Below, piece by piece: positions 17,597 to 26,109 of a stretch of DNA of 64,000 nucleotides. The first letter of the stretch is position 1, and every line of letters starts with the position of its first letter. A model generated the notes under the pieces. That model was not told the DNA's origin, made no database searches, and was given only the letters and a program-made list of their open reading frames with translations. The stretch spans positions 868,001 through 932,000 of the forward strand of contig NZ_SUNC01000001.1 in assembly GCF_007570835.1 (NCBI RefSeq). The letters are read 5' to 3'. Made by a program: the position numbers and the translations under genes. This DNA is from Croceicoccus sediminis (GTDB taxonomy: Bacteria; Pseudomonadota; Alphaproteobacteria; Sphingomonadales; Sphingomonadaceae).

Positions 17597-18159
17597 TTCA
17601 GAACGAACCGTTCCAGCAGGAATACGGCGAACGTCGTGCACAGTCCCGCGATGAACAAGCGGTAGGCATAGCCCAGGAACCGGTACTTCTTGCGCGCCAT
17701 GACCTGGCCGTTCTGGTAGATATCGCGCAGCATCGCTCGATAGATCGCCTCGTCACTGCCCAGCGTGTCGAGCATGTCCTCGACCCACTCTTCCTCCGAA
17801 GCTTGCGAGAATACGCCGAAGAACAGGCGGTTCGATTTCGAATCGGCCCGCTGGTGCTTGCCCCGTGTCGAAGGCAGCACCGCCATGACCGCGCAGATCG
17901 CCGATGCGAACGCGAATATCGCAAGAACCGAAAGCGAGATCGGCATGATACCTTGGCTCGCCTGCCCGACGGCGATACTGAACACCACGAACGTCGCGCC
18001 CATCAGGATCGATGCCTTCTGGTCCGCCATCTGCGACAGCGCCAGATTGTTGGTCTGTGACGTGCGAACCAGATGGATCGCCTGCTGCGAAAAACGGCGA
18101 ACCGCGGGCCTGTCACTGGCCCCTTGCGTTTCCGGTTCCGGCGTGGTCCCTCTTTCCAT
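17593..18159 (-). CDS. DUF5706 (Pycsar-effector-like) membrane protein
   Basis: A 188-aa protein with a helical region, SQMADQKASILMGATFVVFSI and a second hydrophobic stretch (about 80-105), a cytoplasmic loop, and a third membrane segment near the C-terminus. The ADQKA-x-x-L motif before the first membrane helix is the mark of DUF5706, a domain found in Pycsar TM effectors that form pores on binding cyclic UMP/CMP. No nucleotide cyclase is nearby, so a defence role is not shown. The start is uncertain: no good ribosome site precedes 18159, and longer starts exist upstream. Confidence 0.72.
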   Translation of the reverse strand: MERGTTPEPETQGASDRPAVRRFSQQAIHLVRTSQTNNLALSQMADQKASILMGATFVVFSIAVGQASQGIMPISLSVLAIFAFASAICAVMAVLPSTRGKHQRADSKSNRLFFGVFSQASEEEWVEDMLDTLGSDEAIYRAMLRDIYQNGQVMARKKYRFLGYAYRLFIAGLCTTFAVFLLERFVLN

Positions 18160-18348
18160 CGGGGCAGAGGGATGACAGCTATCCCCCCCGCTGGCAAGCA
18201 TGCGCAGCGGCCGGCAGGCCGTCTGCAAAGCACCTCGGCCCGCCGACCATGCACAGGCGCAGATCACCTCGCCGCTTGACACCGGGGCCGTGTCCCGCTT
18301 TGCCCGACGGTTGAAAAGTCACTCCTTCATCAGAAAGCCAATTCCACC

Positions 18349-18591
18349 ATGGACCGCGAAGATACCAAGGCCCGGATCGACACCCTGATCGAACCCTTCA
18401 ACAAGAAGGGCGTCGCGATTACGGAGGACACGACGTTCGCTGGCGATCTCGAATGGGACAGCCTGACCGTCATGGATTTCGTCGCCGCGATCGAGGACGA
18501 ATTCGACATCATCATCTCGATGAACCAGCAGGCCGAGATCGAAACCTACGGCCAGCTGATCGACGCGGTCACCAAGCTGCGCGGCGCCTGA
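18349..18591 (+). CDS. Acyl carrier protein of the serine palmitoyltransferase locus
   Basis: An 80-aa acyl carrier protein. The phosphopantetheine site is Ser38 in LEWDSLTVMDFVAAIED; the four-helix acidic pattern and length fit. It differs from the fatty-acid-synthesis ACP, which normally has GADSLDTVEL. It ends 1 base before the serine palmitoyltransferase start, the same arrangement as the dedicated sphingolipid ACP-Spt pairs in Caulobacter and Sphingomonas. It probably delivers the acyl chain to Spt. Confidence 0.93.
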   Translation: MDREDTKARIDTLIEPFNKKGVAITEDTTFAGDLEWDSLTVMDFVAAIEDEFDIIISMNQQAEIETYGQLIDAVTKLRGA

Positions 18592-18592
18592 C

Positions 18593-19849
18593 ATGAGCGA
18601 GAGCATCTCCACGCCCGACAAGCCCGAGCCCCTGCCCGAGGTTGAGGACGCCAAGGACCTGTTCAGCAAGTTCGACCCGCTGATCAAGCAGCGGCAGGAC
18701 CTGCTCGACAGCGGCCTCGAAGATCCCTTCGGCCTGGTGATGGAACGCGTGCTTTCGCCCGTGACCGCCGTTTGCAACGGGCGCGAGACGATCCTGCTGG
18801 GCACTTACAACTACATGGGCATGACCTTCGATCCCGAAGTGATCGAGGCGGGCAAGAGCGCGCTTGAAAACTTCGGTTCGGGCACGACCGGCAGCCGCGT
18901 GCTGAACGGCACTTATGTCGGCCACAAGGAAGTCGAGAACGCGCTTTGCGAATTCTATGGCATGGAACACGCCATGGTCTTCTCGACCGGGTACCAGGCC
19001 AATCTCGGCATTATTTCCACCATCGCCGGCAAGGGCGATTACATCGTGCTCGACATCGACAGCCACGCGTCCATCTGGGACGGGTGCGCGATGGGCAATG
19101 CCGAAGTCGTGCCGTTCAAGCACAACGACCTTGAAGCGATGGAAAAGCGCCTGAAGCGCATTCCCGAGGGTGCGGGCAAGCTGGTCGTCCTAGAAGGCGT
19201 CTACTCGATGCTGGGCGACATCGCCCCGCTCAAGGAGATGGTCGCCGTCGCCAAGAAACATGGCGCGATGGTCCTGGTCGACGAAGCGCACTCGATGGGC
19301 TTCATCGGCCCCAACGGTCGCGGCGTGGCCGAGGACCAGGGCGTTCTGGACGATGTCGATTTCGTGATCGGCACGTTCTCGAAGTCGGTCGGCACGGTCG
19401 GCGGCTTCTGCGTGTCGAACCATCCGAAGTTCGAAATCATGCGCCTCGTCTGCCGTCCCTATGTCTTCACCGCCTCGCTTCCGCCCAGCGTCGTGGCCAC
19501 TGCCGCAACCTCGATCCGCAAGCTGATGGATGCAGGCGACAAGCGTGCGCATCTGTGGGAAAATTCCAAGCGCCTGCACAAGGGCCTGCGCGATCTCGGC
19601 TTTGAGCTGGGAACCGACGAACCGCAGAGCGCGATCATCGCGGTCATCATGCCCGACCTCGAACGCGGCGCGGGCATGTGGGAAGCGCTGCTCAAGGAAG
19701 GCCTCTACGTGAATCTGGCCCGCCCGCCGGCAACGCCCGCGGGCATGACGCTGCTGCGCTGCTCGCTCTGCGCGGAGCACAGCGAAGAACAGGTCGGCCA
19801 GATCCTCACCATGTTCGAAGCGGCCGGCAAGGCAGTCGGCATCATCTGA
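18593..19849 (+). CDS. spt: Serine palmitoyltransferase
   Basis: A PLP enzyme condensing L-serine with an acyl thioester to 3-ketosphinganine, the first step of sphingolipid synthesis. The 418-aa protein fits bacterial soluble Spt: LLGTYNYMGMTFDPEV, GSGTTGSRVLNGTYVGHKE, MVLVDEAHSMGFIGPNGRG, and GTFSKSVGTVGGFC with PLP-binding Lys264. A 30-residue acidic N-terminal extension precedes the fold. It is coupled to the ACP gene. Sphingolipids replace LPS in many sphingomonads, which supports the lineage call. Confidence 0.95.
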   Translation: MSESISTPDKPEPLPEVEDAKDLFSKFDPLIKQRQDLLDSGLEDPFGLVMERVLSPVTAVCNGRETILLGTYNYMGMTFDPEVIEAGKSALENFGSGTTGSRVLNGTYVGHKEVENALCEFYGMEHAMVFSTGYQANLGIISTIAGKGDYIVLDIDSHASIWDGCAMGNAEVVPFKHNDLEAMEKRLKRIPEGAGKLVVLEGVYSMLGDIAPLKEMVAVAKKHGAMVLVDEAHSMGFIGPNGRGVAEDQGVLDDVDFVIGTFSKSVGTVGGFCVSNHPKFEIMRLVCRPYVFTASLPPSVVATAATSIRKLMDAGDKRAHLWENSKRLHKGLRDLGFELGTDEPQSAIIAVIMPDLERGAGMWEALLKEGLYVNLARPPATPAGMTLLRCSLCAEHSEEQVGQILTMFEAAGKAVGII

Positions 19850-19875
19850 CCATTGCGATAGGCGCATACGCGTGA

Positions 19876-19906
19876 GACAGTCCCCTCTGGAACAAGGGGG
19901 ACTGTC
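19876..19906 (+). promoter_or_regulatory. Hairpin covering the ribosome site of the TPR gene
   Basis: A perfect 10-bp inverted repeat GACAGTCCCC / GGGGACTGTC with an 11-base loop ends two bases before the ATG at 19908. Its 3' arm contains the AGGGGGA that would serve as the Shine-Dalgarno sequence. It has no T-run, so it is more likely a translation-controlling element than a terminator for spt. Confidence 0.6.
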
Positions 19907-19907
19907 C

Positions 19908-21521
19908 ATGCGCGCGCTCATCGCTTTCACTTCGCTCCTGCTCGCAGGCGCGGCTTGCCCTGCCTTTGCGCAGGATGCGGAACCGTCCGGCCTCCCCGAT
20001 GGCTCTCATTCCGAAACTGCGGTCAGCGCCTCGGAAGAGAATGCCCCGTCCGATAACGCCGAAATGGCGCATGGCGAAAAGCCGGTGACACTGATCGCGA
20101 ATGTCGGCAACGGCGGCTTTCCAATCAGCACCGACAACGCTCAGGCGCAGGCCTTCTTCGACAATGGCATCGAACTGATGATGGCCTTCGCCCACGACGA
20201 AGCGACCGCTGCGATGGCAGAGGCGGTTCGTCTCGCCCCCGAATGCGCGATGTGCCGATGGGGTCACGCGCTCTCGATGGGGCCGTCGCTGAACTACGGC
20301 CGCGATGCCGAGGAGCGGAAAGAGGCCTATGCCGAAGTGATGGAGGCGCGGCGACTGGCCAAGGGCACCGTCACCGACCGCGAAAATGCGCTTATCGACG
20401 CACTGGCCCTGCGCTACCGCCCCAAGGGCGAGGTCGAGGCAAGGGACAAGGCCTATGCCGAGCGGATGGCGGAGCTTGCCGCGCGCTGGCCGGATGACGA
20501 CCGGGTGCAAGTGCTGGCCGCCGATGCGTTGATGGTCGCGTCCGACTGGGACGCGCCGGACATGAGCAGGCCCATCGCGCTGCTGGAACCCGTGCTGGCG
20601 CGCAATCCCGACGATACCGGGGCGATCCACTTCTACATCCATGCCACCGAAATCGCAGGAGAGCCGGGCAAGGCCGAGGCCCATGCCGACAGGCTGGACG
20701 CGATGCGGGTTCAGGCCAGCCACCTCGTCCACATGCCATCGCATACCTGGTACTGGGTTGGGCGATACGCCGATGCCGCCGCCGCCAACAAACGCGCCGT
20801 GCAGATCGGCGAACATCAGGCGATGTTGCTGCCGCCCGATGCCGAAGGCGGGGTCTGGAAAATCCCCTATCACGCCCACAACGTCATTTTCGGCCTTGGC
20901 GGCGCGCTTATGTCGAACGACTCCCGCACCGCGCTGATGCTGGGCCGACCGCTCGTCGAATATTCGCAGGACCAGACCGATGGCAGTCCGATCCGCCAAT
21001 TGCTCTCGGCGGCCGGCTATTTCGCGCTCGCCCGGTTCGAAGACCCGAAGGTCGTCCTGGCGCTACCCGAACCCAAGCTGCCCTACCTCGCCGCCGCGCG
21101 GCACTACGCTCGCGGAGAGGCGCTGGCCTTCCTCGGCGATGCCGACGGCGTGCGGGCCGAGATCGAGGCGATCCCCGCCAGTATCGAGCCGCAAGGCGAA
21201 GGCAGCTACAAGAACGCGCCCGAACAGATGTTGGCGATCACCCGCGCGGTGCTGACTGGGCGCGTCGCGATGATGGAAGACCGGCCGCGCGATGCCGCCG
21301 CGGCCTTCGCCGAAGCAGCGATGATCGAGGAAACGGAGGACTTTGGCCAGTTCTCCGACCCGCCCGCCTTCTGGTATCCGGTGCGGCGCGACTATGCCCT
21401 GGCCCTACAGGCCGCGGGCGACAGCGAAGGTGCCCTGCGCGAAGCCCGCAAGACGCTGGAAATCAGGCCGCTGGATCCGGTGGCGAGCAAGCTGAGCGCG
21501 GATATCGAAGCAGGCGGCTGA
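19908..21521 (+). CDS. Secreted TPR-repeat protein
   Basis: A 537-aa exported protein: signal peptide MRALIAFTSLLLAGAACPAFAQ cleaved after AFA-Q (shown as its halves: a basic start and the AFAQ site). After a polar linker come tetratricopeptide-like repeats, for example ATAAMAEAVRLAPECAMCRWG, HLVHMPSHTWYWVGRYADA and EGALREARKTLEIRPLDP. The pair CAMC and the H-x-H-x-x-x-H clusters (HFYIHATE, HMPSHTW) are notable and might bind a metal. The function is unknown. The start is set by the strong AGGGGGA. It converges with usg. Confidence 0.82.
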   Translation: MRALIAFTSLLLAGAACPAFAQDAEPSGLPDGSHSETAVSASEENAPSDNAEMAHGEKPVTLIANVGNGGFPISTDNAQAQAFFDNGIELMMAFAHDEATAAMAEAVRLAPECAMCRWGHALSMGPSLNYGRDAEERKEAYAEVMEARRLAKGTVTDRENALIDALALRYRPKGEVEARDKAYAERMAELAARWPDDDRVQVLAADALMVASDWDAPDMSRPIALLEPVLARNPDDTGAIHFYIHATEIAGEPGKAEAHADRLDAMRVQASHLVHMPSHTWYWVGRYADAAAANKRAVQIGEHQAMLLPPDAEGGVWKIPYHAHNVIFGLGGALMSNDSRTALMLGRPLVEYSQDQTDGSPIRQLLSAAGYFALARFEDPKVVLALPEPKLPYLAAARHYARGEALAFLGDADGVRAEIEAIPASIEPQGEGSYKNAPEQMLAITRAVLTGRVAMMEDRPRDAAAAFAEAAMIEETEDFGQFSDPPAFWYPVRRDYALALQAAGDSEGALREARKTLEIRPLDPVASKLSADIEAGG

Positions 21522-21530
21522 CGCCCCGGA

Positions 21531-21800
21531 TCAGTTGATCGTAATGACCCCGTCTACGGCCTGCCATTCGGCTGGCCCCATCAGGTGCTTGTGCGCGACG
21601 GCGACCGAATGCAGCACCGCCTCTATGTCGGTGCGCCAATAATCGAGAAACTTGCCAAGGCGGGGAAAATTCGGGGCGACGTCGTATTGCTGGAATACGA
21701 ACTGCTGCAAGAGTGATCGGTGGTCGGGCATCCAGAAATGCACCTGCACCGTCGTCAGGCCGTAGCCCTGAACCTGAAGCTCGAAATCCCGGTCCGCCAT
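21531..21800 (-). CDS. Usg family protein
   Basis: An 89-aa protein of the Usg family, small proteins often found near tryptophan genes in alphaproteobacteria. The pattern YGLTTVQVHFWMPDH, LLQQFVFQQYDVAPNFPRL and KFLDYWRTDIEAVLHSV is diagnostic. The molecular role is not known. No trp genes are adjacent here. It reads toward the TPR gene, with stops 9 bases apart. Confidence 0.9.
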   Translation of the reverse strand: MADRDFELQVQGYGLTTVQVHFWMPDHRSLLQQFVFQQYDVAPNFPRLGKFLDYWRTDIEAVLHSVAVAHKHLMGPAEWQAVDGVITIN

Positions 21801-21903
21801 CGCTCCTCCTGCGTGCCGCGTATCATGCGATCACTGGAAAACAACGATGACATGATCCGGTAAAGATCCGGTTGCGTCAATGACAAATTGTGCAGTGCAG
21901 CAA

Positions 21904-22542
21904 TCAGGCTGGTCGTACCGAAGTGGCGAGATCGCATGCCGTCTTCGCCCCCTCGCTGCCTCCGCCAAGGAACGACAACGCGACGAAACCGGCAACGACT
22001 AGCACGATGAAAGCAGCCGTCACCCAGCCGAGGTACTTGTCGATAAACGTCTTGATCGGCGCGCCGAAGACACGGAACAGGATGCCGCAGCTCATGAAGA
22101 TCAGGCCGCGTCCGGCGATGCTGGCCAGGATGAACGGCAAAAGCGCCATCTGGATGAAGCCGGCGGTGATCGTCAGCAGCTTGAACGGCACCGGGGTCGA
22201 TCCGGCAAGCAGGATCACCTCGACATCATATTCGCGCAAGTAACAGGCCGCCTTGGGGAACGCCTCCTGCAGGCCGAGTGTGGCAATAAGCCATTGGCCA
22301 AGCGTGTCGTAGAGGAAATATCCGATCGCATAGCCGAACAGGCCGCCCAGCACCGATGCGATGGTGGTGATCAGCGCATAGCGCACCGCCTTCTTCGGAT
22401 TGGCCAGGCACATGAGGCCGAGCAGCGGGTGCGGCGGAATCGGAAAGAAGCTCGATTCGACGAAAGCGAACCCGGCCAGCCAGCGTTCGGCATGGCGATG
22501 TTGCGCCTTTTCCATCGTCCATTCGTAAAGCTTGCGAAGCAC
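21904..22542 (-). CDS. YqaA/DedA (VTT-domain) family membrane protein
   Basis: A 212-aa inner-membrane protein with four to five hydrophobic segments. SFFPIPPHPLLGLM after FVESS and GSTPVPFKLLTITAGF are the re-entrant-loop signatures of the SNARE-associated/VTT superfamily, linked to lipid scrambling and membrane homeostasis. It starts with GTG at 22542 (VLRKLYEWTMEKAQHRHAERW), the usual start of the sphingomonad orthologue, with AAGGA upstream. It is divergent from the GTA cluster, sharing a 235-base intergenic region. Confidence 0.86.
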   Translation of the reverse strand: MLRKLYEWTMEKAQHRHAERWLAGFAFVESSFFPIPPHPLLGLMCLANPKKAVRYALITTIASVLGGLFGYAIGYFLYDTLGQWLIATLGLQEAFPKAACYLREYDVEVILLAGSTPVPFKLLTITAGFIQMALLPFILASIAGRGLIFMSCGILFRVFGAPIKTFIDKYLGWVTAAFIVLVVAGFVALSFLGGGSEGAKTACDLATSVRPA

Positions 22543-22672
22543 GCGACCCGATCCTTCGATTGCTGCGATCGCCCGGCAGCGATCCGACCCGAAGGTGTTG
22601 TTTAGCCGAACCAATCGAAATGGACAGGGGCAAAGGTCGAAACCCAGAAATAACCCATTTGGTACTTTTATA

Positions 22673-22701
22673 TTGACATTGTCACGCTCTTTGGTTAGAC
22701 A
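22673..22701 (+). promoter_or_regulatory. Predicted promoter of the GTA cluster with overlapping palindrome
   Basis: A consensus -35 TTGACA (22673-22678) and a -10-like TAGACA (22696-22701) are separated by 17 bases, in an AT-rich patch unlike the surrounding DNA. The transcript would begin near 22708, about 70 bases before the TerS start. The palindrome TGACATTGTCA (22674-22684) overlaps the -35 box and could be an operator or activator site. Confidence 0.6.
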
Positions 22702-22777
22702 AATTGAACATCGCGATAGAGCGAGTCGCCAGGAGCGTGGCGACGGGCTCTCGCGGTCAGCCAACAGGGAGGTCTAC

Positions 22778-23266
22778 ATGGCTCAGGGTTCCACCCCGGC
22801 GGGTCGCCGCGCGCCTGCAGACTGGAAGCAGGTCTTTCTCGACACGCTTTCGGGCACATCGAACATCAAGGCCGCCGCCCGCGCCGCAAAGATCGACACC
22901 GGCACGGTCTATCGCCAGCGCCGCACCGATCCTGCCTTTGCCAAGGCCTGGTTCCAGGCGCTGTGCGATGGATACGATATTCTTGAACTGGAGCTGCTGC
23001 GCCGCCTGCGCATGGGTGAATGCGAAAGCGCGGCAACCAAACGAAAGCGCAAGTTCGACAATGCCAATTCGCTACGCCTGCTGATCGCCCACAGGGAGAC
23101 GGTCAGCAAGATGCGGGCCAACGAACAACAAATGGACGAGGAGGAGATCATCGCCTCGATCAATGCCAAGCTCGACCTCATGCGCGAAAGGATGCGGGAG
23201 GCCGCCGAAAGCGAGGCAGCCACTGCCCTGCCCGCCCTCAATGCCGATAGCGACGCGGATAAGTGA
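22778..23266 (+). CDS. GTA terminase small subunit-like protein (gp1)
   Basis: A 162-aa protein opening the GTA cluster. Residues 15-60 form a helix-turn-helix (SNIKAAARAAKIDTGTVYRQR), the DNA-recognition domain expected of a small terminase, followed by an oligomerising helical region and an acidic tail. In the Rhodobacter GTA, gene 1 encodes TerS, which has lost the specific-site role and lets the motor package random host DNA. The start ATG follows GGGAGG. The next gene (TerL) begins within its stop (GTGA). Confidence 0.85.
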   Translation: MAQGSTPAGRRAPADWKQVFLDTLSGTSNIKAAARAAKIDTGTVYRQRRTDPAFAKAWFQALCDGYDILELELLRRLRMGECESAATKRKRKFDNANSLRLLIAHRETVSKMRANEQQMDEEEIIASINAKLDLMRERMREAAESEAATALPALNADSDADK

Positions 23267-24588
23267 GCGGGCAATCCCGCCTCGCCTGGCTGCTTACGCT
23301 GGGCGAGGAAGAACGCACTCTCATGCTCGGCACGTTGAGCGAGGCCGAGCGTGAGGAATTGAAACATCACTGGGAACTTTGGGCACGGCCCGAACAGCTG
23401 CCGCCGCAGGCCGACTGGCGCATCTGGCTCATCTGCGCGGGACGCGGTTTTGGCAAGACGCGCGCCGGGGCCGAATGGATACGATCCGTCGCGCGGCGCG
23501 ATCCCGATGCACGCATTGCCCTGGTCGGCGCATCGCTCAGCGAAACGAGGGCAGTCATGGTCGAAGGCGAAAGCGGCATTATCGCGTGCTGCACGCCGCG
23601 CTTTCGCCCTGTGTTCGAACCCTCGCTCAGGAAACTGACATTCCCCAATGGCGCGACGGCCACGATGTTTTCCGCCGCGGAGCCGGAGAGCCTGCGTGGG
23701 CCACAACATTCGCACGCATGGTGCGACGAGATTGCAAAATGGGAGACCGCCGGAAACCGGGCCGACAAGGCATGGGACAACCTGATGCTGGGCCTGAGGC
23801 TTGGTGAAAAACCGTCGGTGCTGGCGACGACCACGCCGCGCGCGGTGCCGCTGATGCAAAGGATCGCGAATGGTTCGGCCGGGGGCCGCACCGTCATGGT
23901 CACGGGCCGCAGCCGGGAAAACGCCGCGAACCTGCCCTCACGGTTTCTTCGCGACATCGAGGCCGCGCTCGGCGGATCAGCGCTCGGCAGGCAGGAGCTT
24001 GGCGGCGAACTGCTGACCGATCTCGAAGGCGCGCTTTGGACCCGAGCCCTGCTGGAAAAGTGCCGTGGCAAGCCAGCCGCCCTGTCGCGCATCGTGGTCG
24101 GCGTCGACCCGCCCGCCAGCAGCAACGGCGACGCCTGCGGCATCATCGTGGCGGGCCTTGGCCAGGACGGCCACGCGCGCGTCCTGGCCGATTGCTCGGT
24201 TACAAGGCCAAGCCCCGAGCGATGGGCCCGTGCCGTCGCGGGGGCCGCGGCGATCTGGAACGCGGACCGCGTGATTGCAGAGGCGAACCAGGGCGGTGCC
24301 ATGGTCGAAAGCGTGCTGCGTGCAGCGGAAGTGAACCTGCCGATCCGGCTCGTCCACGCCAGCCGCGGCAAAGTCGCCCGCGCCGAACCCGTCGCCGCGC
24401 TCTACGAAGCGGGGCGCGTTTTCCATGTCGGGGTCTTTCCCGAACTGGAGGACGAGATGTGCGCACTGGACATCGGCGGCGAATACCATGGCCCCGGCCG
24501 TTCGCCCGACCGGGCCGACGCGCTCGTCTGGGCGCTGACCGAACTGATGCTGGGTGCCCGCGGGCGCCCCCGGGTCTGGGCGCAATAG
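23263..24588 (+). CDS. GTA terminase large subunit (gp2)
   Basis: The DNA-packaging ATPase/nuclease that fills GTA heads. The 441-aa protein has Walker A CAGRGFGKTRAGAEW (about residues 58-72), a Walker B-like HAWCDEIAKW, a coupling motif LATTTPR, and an RNase-H-like nuclease half with VVGVDPPASS, AEANQGGAMVES and SPDRADALVWAL supplying the acidic residues. The GTG start overlaps the gp1 stop by four bases, so the subunits are translationally coupled. Confidence 0.95.
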   Translation: MSGQSRLAWLLTLGEEERTLMLGTLSEAEREELKHHWELWARPEQLPPQADWRIWLICAGRGFGKTRAGAEWIRSVARRDPDARIALVGASLSETRAVMVEGESGIIACCTPRFRPVFEPSLRKLTFPNGATATMFSAAEPESLRGPQHSHAWCDEIAKWETAGNRADKAWDNLMLGLRLGEKPSVLATTTPRAVPLMQRIANGSAGGRTVMVTGRSRENAANLPSRFLRDIEAALGGSALGRQELGGELLTDLEGALWTRALLEKCRGKPAALSRIVVGVDPPASSNGDACGIIVAGLGQDGHARVLADCSVTRPSPERWARAVAGAAAIWNADRVIAEANQGGAMVESVLRAAEVNLPIRLVHASRGKVARAEPVAALYEAGRVFHVGVFPELEDEMCALDIGGEYHGPGRSPDRADALVWALTELMLGARGRPRVWAQ

Positions 24589-24631
24589 CCCGACCTTTCA
24601 CGGATTTTCGCGTGTAACAGGAGACACCGCA

Positions 24632-25804
24632 ATGTCGTTTCTCGAAACGCTGGGTGCTGCCTTCAAAGGCAGCGCCCCGGCGGAGCGACCGCCACTGGCG
24701 CGCCCCTTCGCTTCCCCCTGGCTGTTCGCCGATGGCGGTAACGGCGCCCTGCCCTATGAATACCGCAGTGCGGTCGGGCGGGCCTATCTGGACAACCCCG
24801 TCGCCCAGCGCGCCATCCGCATGGTGTCAGAAGGCGTGGCAGGTGCGCCGCTGAAGCAGGCCGATCCCGAACTGATCAAGCTCGTCACCGCGACCAGCGC
24901 GGGGCAGTCCCTGCTGGAAACGATCGCGGCACAGGTCCTGCTTCACGGCAACGGCTACGTTCAGGTCATCAAGGACGCTTCAGGCCGCCCGGTCGAGCTT
25001 TTCGCGCTTCGCCCCGAACGCATCAGTGTCGAATCCGGCCCCGACGGATGGCCTGCCGCCTATCGGTATCGCGTGGGCGAAAACGCGATGACGATCCCGG
25101 TGGAGGACGATGCGCAATATCCCAATGTCGTCCACATCCGCTGTTTCCACCCCGGCGACGACCATTACGGCGCAGGCTGCCTGACCGCCGCGAACGAAGC
25201 GGTTGCGATCCACAACGCCGCCGCGCGCTGGAACCGCGTGCTGCTGGAAAACGCGGCCCGTCCTTCGGGCGCTCTCGTCTATGAAACCGGCGATGGCGCG
25301 ACGCTGACGTCGGACCAGTTCGAAAGGCTTAAGGCGGAACTTGCGAACGCCTTCCAGGGCTCCGGCAATGCCGGCCGCCCGATGCTGCTCGAAGGCGGGC
25401 TCAAGTGGCAGTCGATGTCGATGTCGCCTGCCGACATGGATTTTGCCACGCTGAAAAGTGCAGCGGCGCGCGATATCGCACTGGCCTTCGGCGTTCCGCC
25501 GATGCTGCTCGGCCTGCCGGGCGACAATACCTATTCGAACTACCGCGAGGCGAACCGTGCGCTGTGGCGGCTGACGCTGCTTCCGCTGGCGAGCAAGATC
25601 CTCGACGCTCTGGCCGAAACGCTGGCGCCGTGGTTCCCCGATACCGGGCTCGCCATCGACCTCGACCGGGTTCCCGCCCTGTCAGAGGACCGCGAGAAGC
25701 TGTGGTCACAAGTCGCCGATGCGGACTTCCTCAGCGACGATGAGAAGCGAGCGATGCTTGGCCTTCCTCCACGCACGGATAAGCCTGAGGAGCCGAAGGA
25801 ATGA
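24632..25804 (+). CDS. GTA portal protein, HK97 family (gp3)
   Basis: The dodecameric ring at the capsid vertex through which DNA passes. The 390-aa protein matches HK97-type portals: RAYLDNPVAQRAIRMVSEGV, LLLHGNGYVQV-like VLLHGNGYVQVI, FALRPERISVE, and the tunnel-loop region GVPPMLLGLPGDNTYSNYREANRALW. The start ATG follows CAGGAGACACCGCA. It overlaps the DUF6127 gene start. Confidence 0.95.
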   Translation: MSFLETLGAAFKGSAPAERPPLARPFASPWLFADGGNGALPYEYRSAVGRAYLDNPVAQRAIRMVSEGVAGAPLKQADPELIKLVTATSAGQSLLETIAAQVLLHGNGYVQVIKDASGRPVELFALRPERISVESGPDGWPAAYRYRVGENAMTIPVEDDAQYPNVVHIRCFHPGDDHYGAGCLTAANEAVAIHNAAARWNRVLLENAARPSGALVYETGDGATLTSDQFERLKAELANAFQGSGNAGRPMLLEGGLKWQSMSMSPADMDFATLKSAAARDIALAFGVPPMLLGLPGDNTYSNYREANRALWRLTLLPLASKILDALAETLAPWFPDTGLAIDLDRVPALSEDREKLWSQVADADFLSDDEKRAMLGLPPRTDKPEEPKE

Positions 25805-26109
25805 ACCGGCAGGACCTTCTGGCCCGCCTCATCGCGCAGGCGGAAGACGCGGGCGGCGACTTCGTAACGCTGCGCGCCATGGTCGAGGAAGCGAGCGAAC
25901 TGGGCGCGTCCCGCGTGCTTGCCCGCATGGGCCTCGACGACGCAACCGCGCACGAGGACCTAGCCGAGCTGCGCGAACTGCTCGCCGCATGGCGCGATGC
26001 GAAACGCAGTGCATGGCGCGCGGCGGTCGAGTGGGTCGTGCGCGGCGTTCTTGCCCTCCTCCTCTTTGCGATTGCCGTCCGCCTGGGCCTTGGAGATCTC
26101 GTCCGATGA
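25801..26109 (+). CDS. DUF6127 small membrane-anchored GTA protein (gp3.5)
   Basis: A 102-aa protein. An acidic helical part (RLIAQAEDAGGDFVTLRAMVEEASELGA) is followed by a single C-terminal membrane helix WVVRGVLALLLFAIAVRLGLG. It matches the small DUF6127 gene often found between portal and protease in GTA-type clusters. The role is unknown. Both ends overlap neighbours by four bases (ATGA at each junction). Confidence 0.82.
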   Translation: MNRQDLLARLIAQAEDAGGDFVTLRAMVEEASELGASRVLARMGLDDATAHEDLAELRELLAAWRDAKRSAWRAAVEWVVRGVLALLLFAIAVRLGLGDLVR

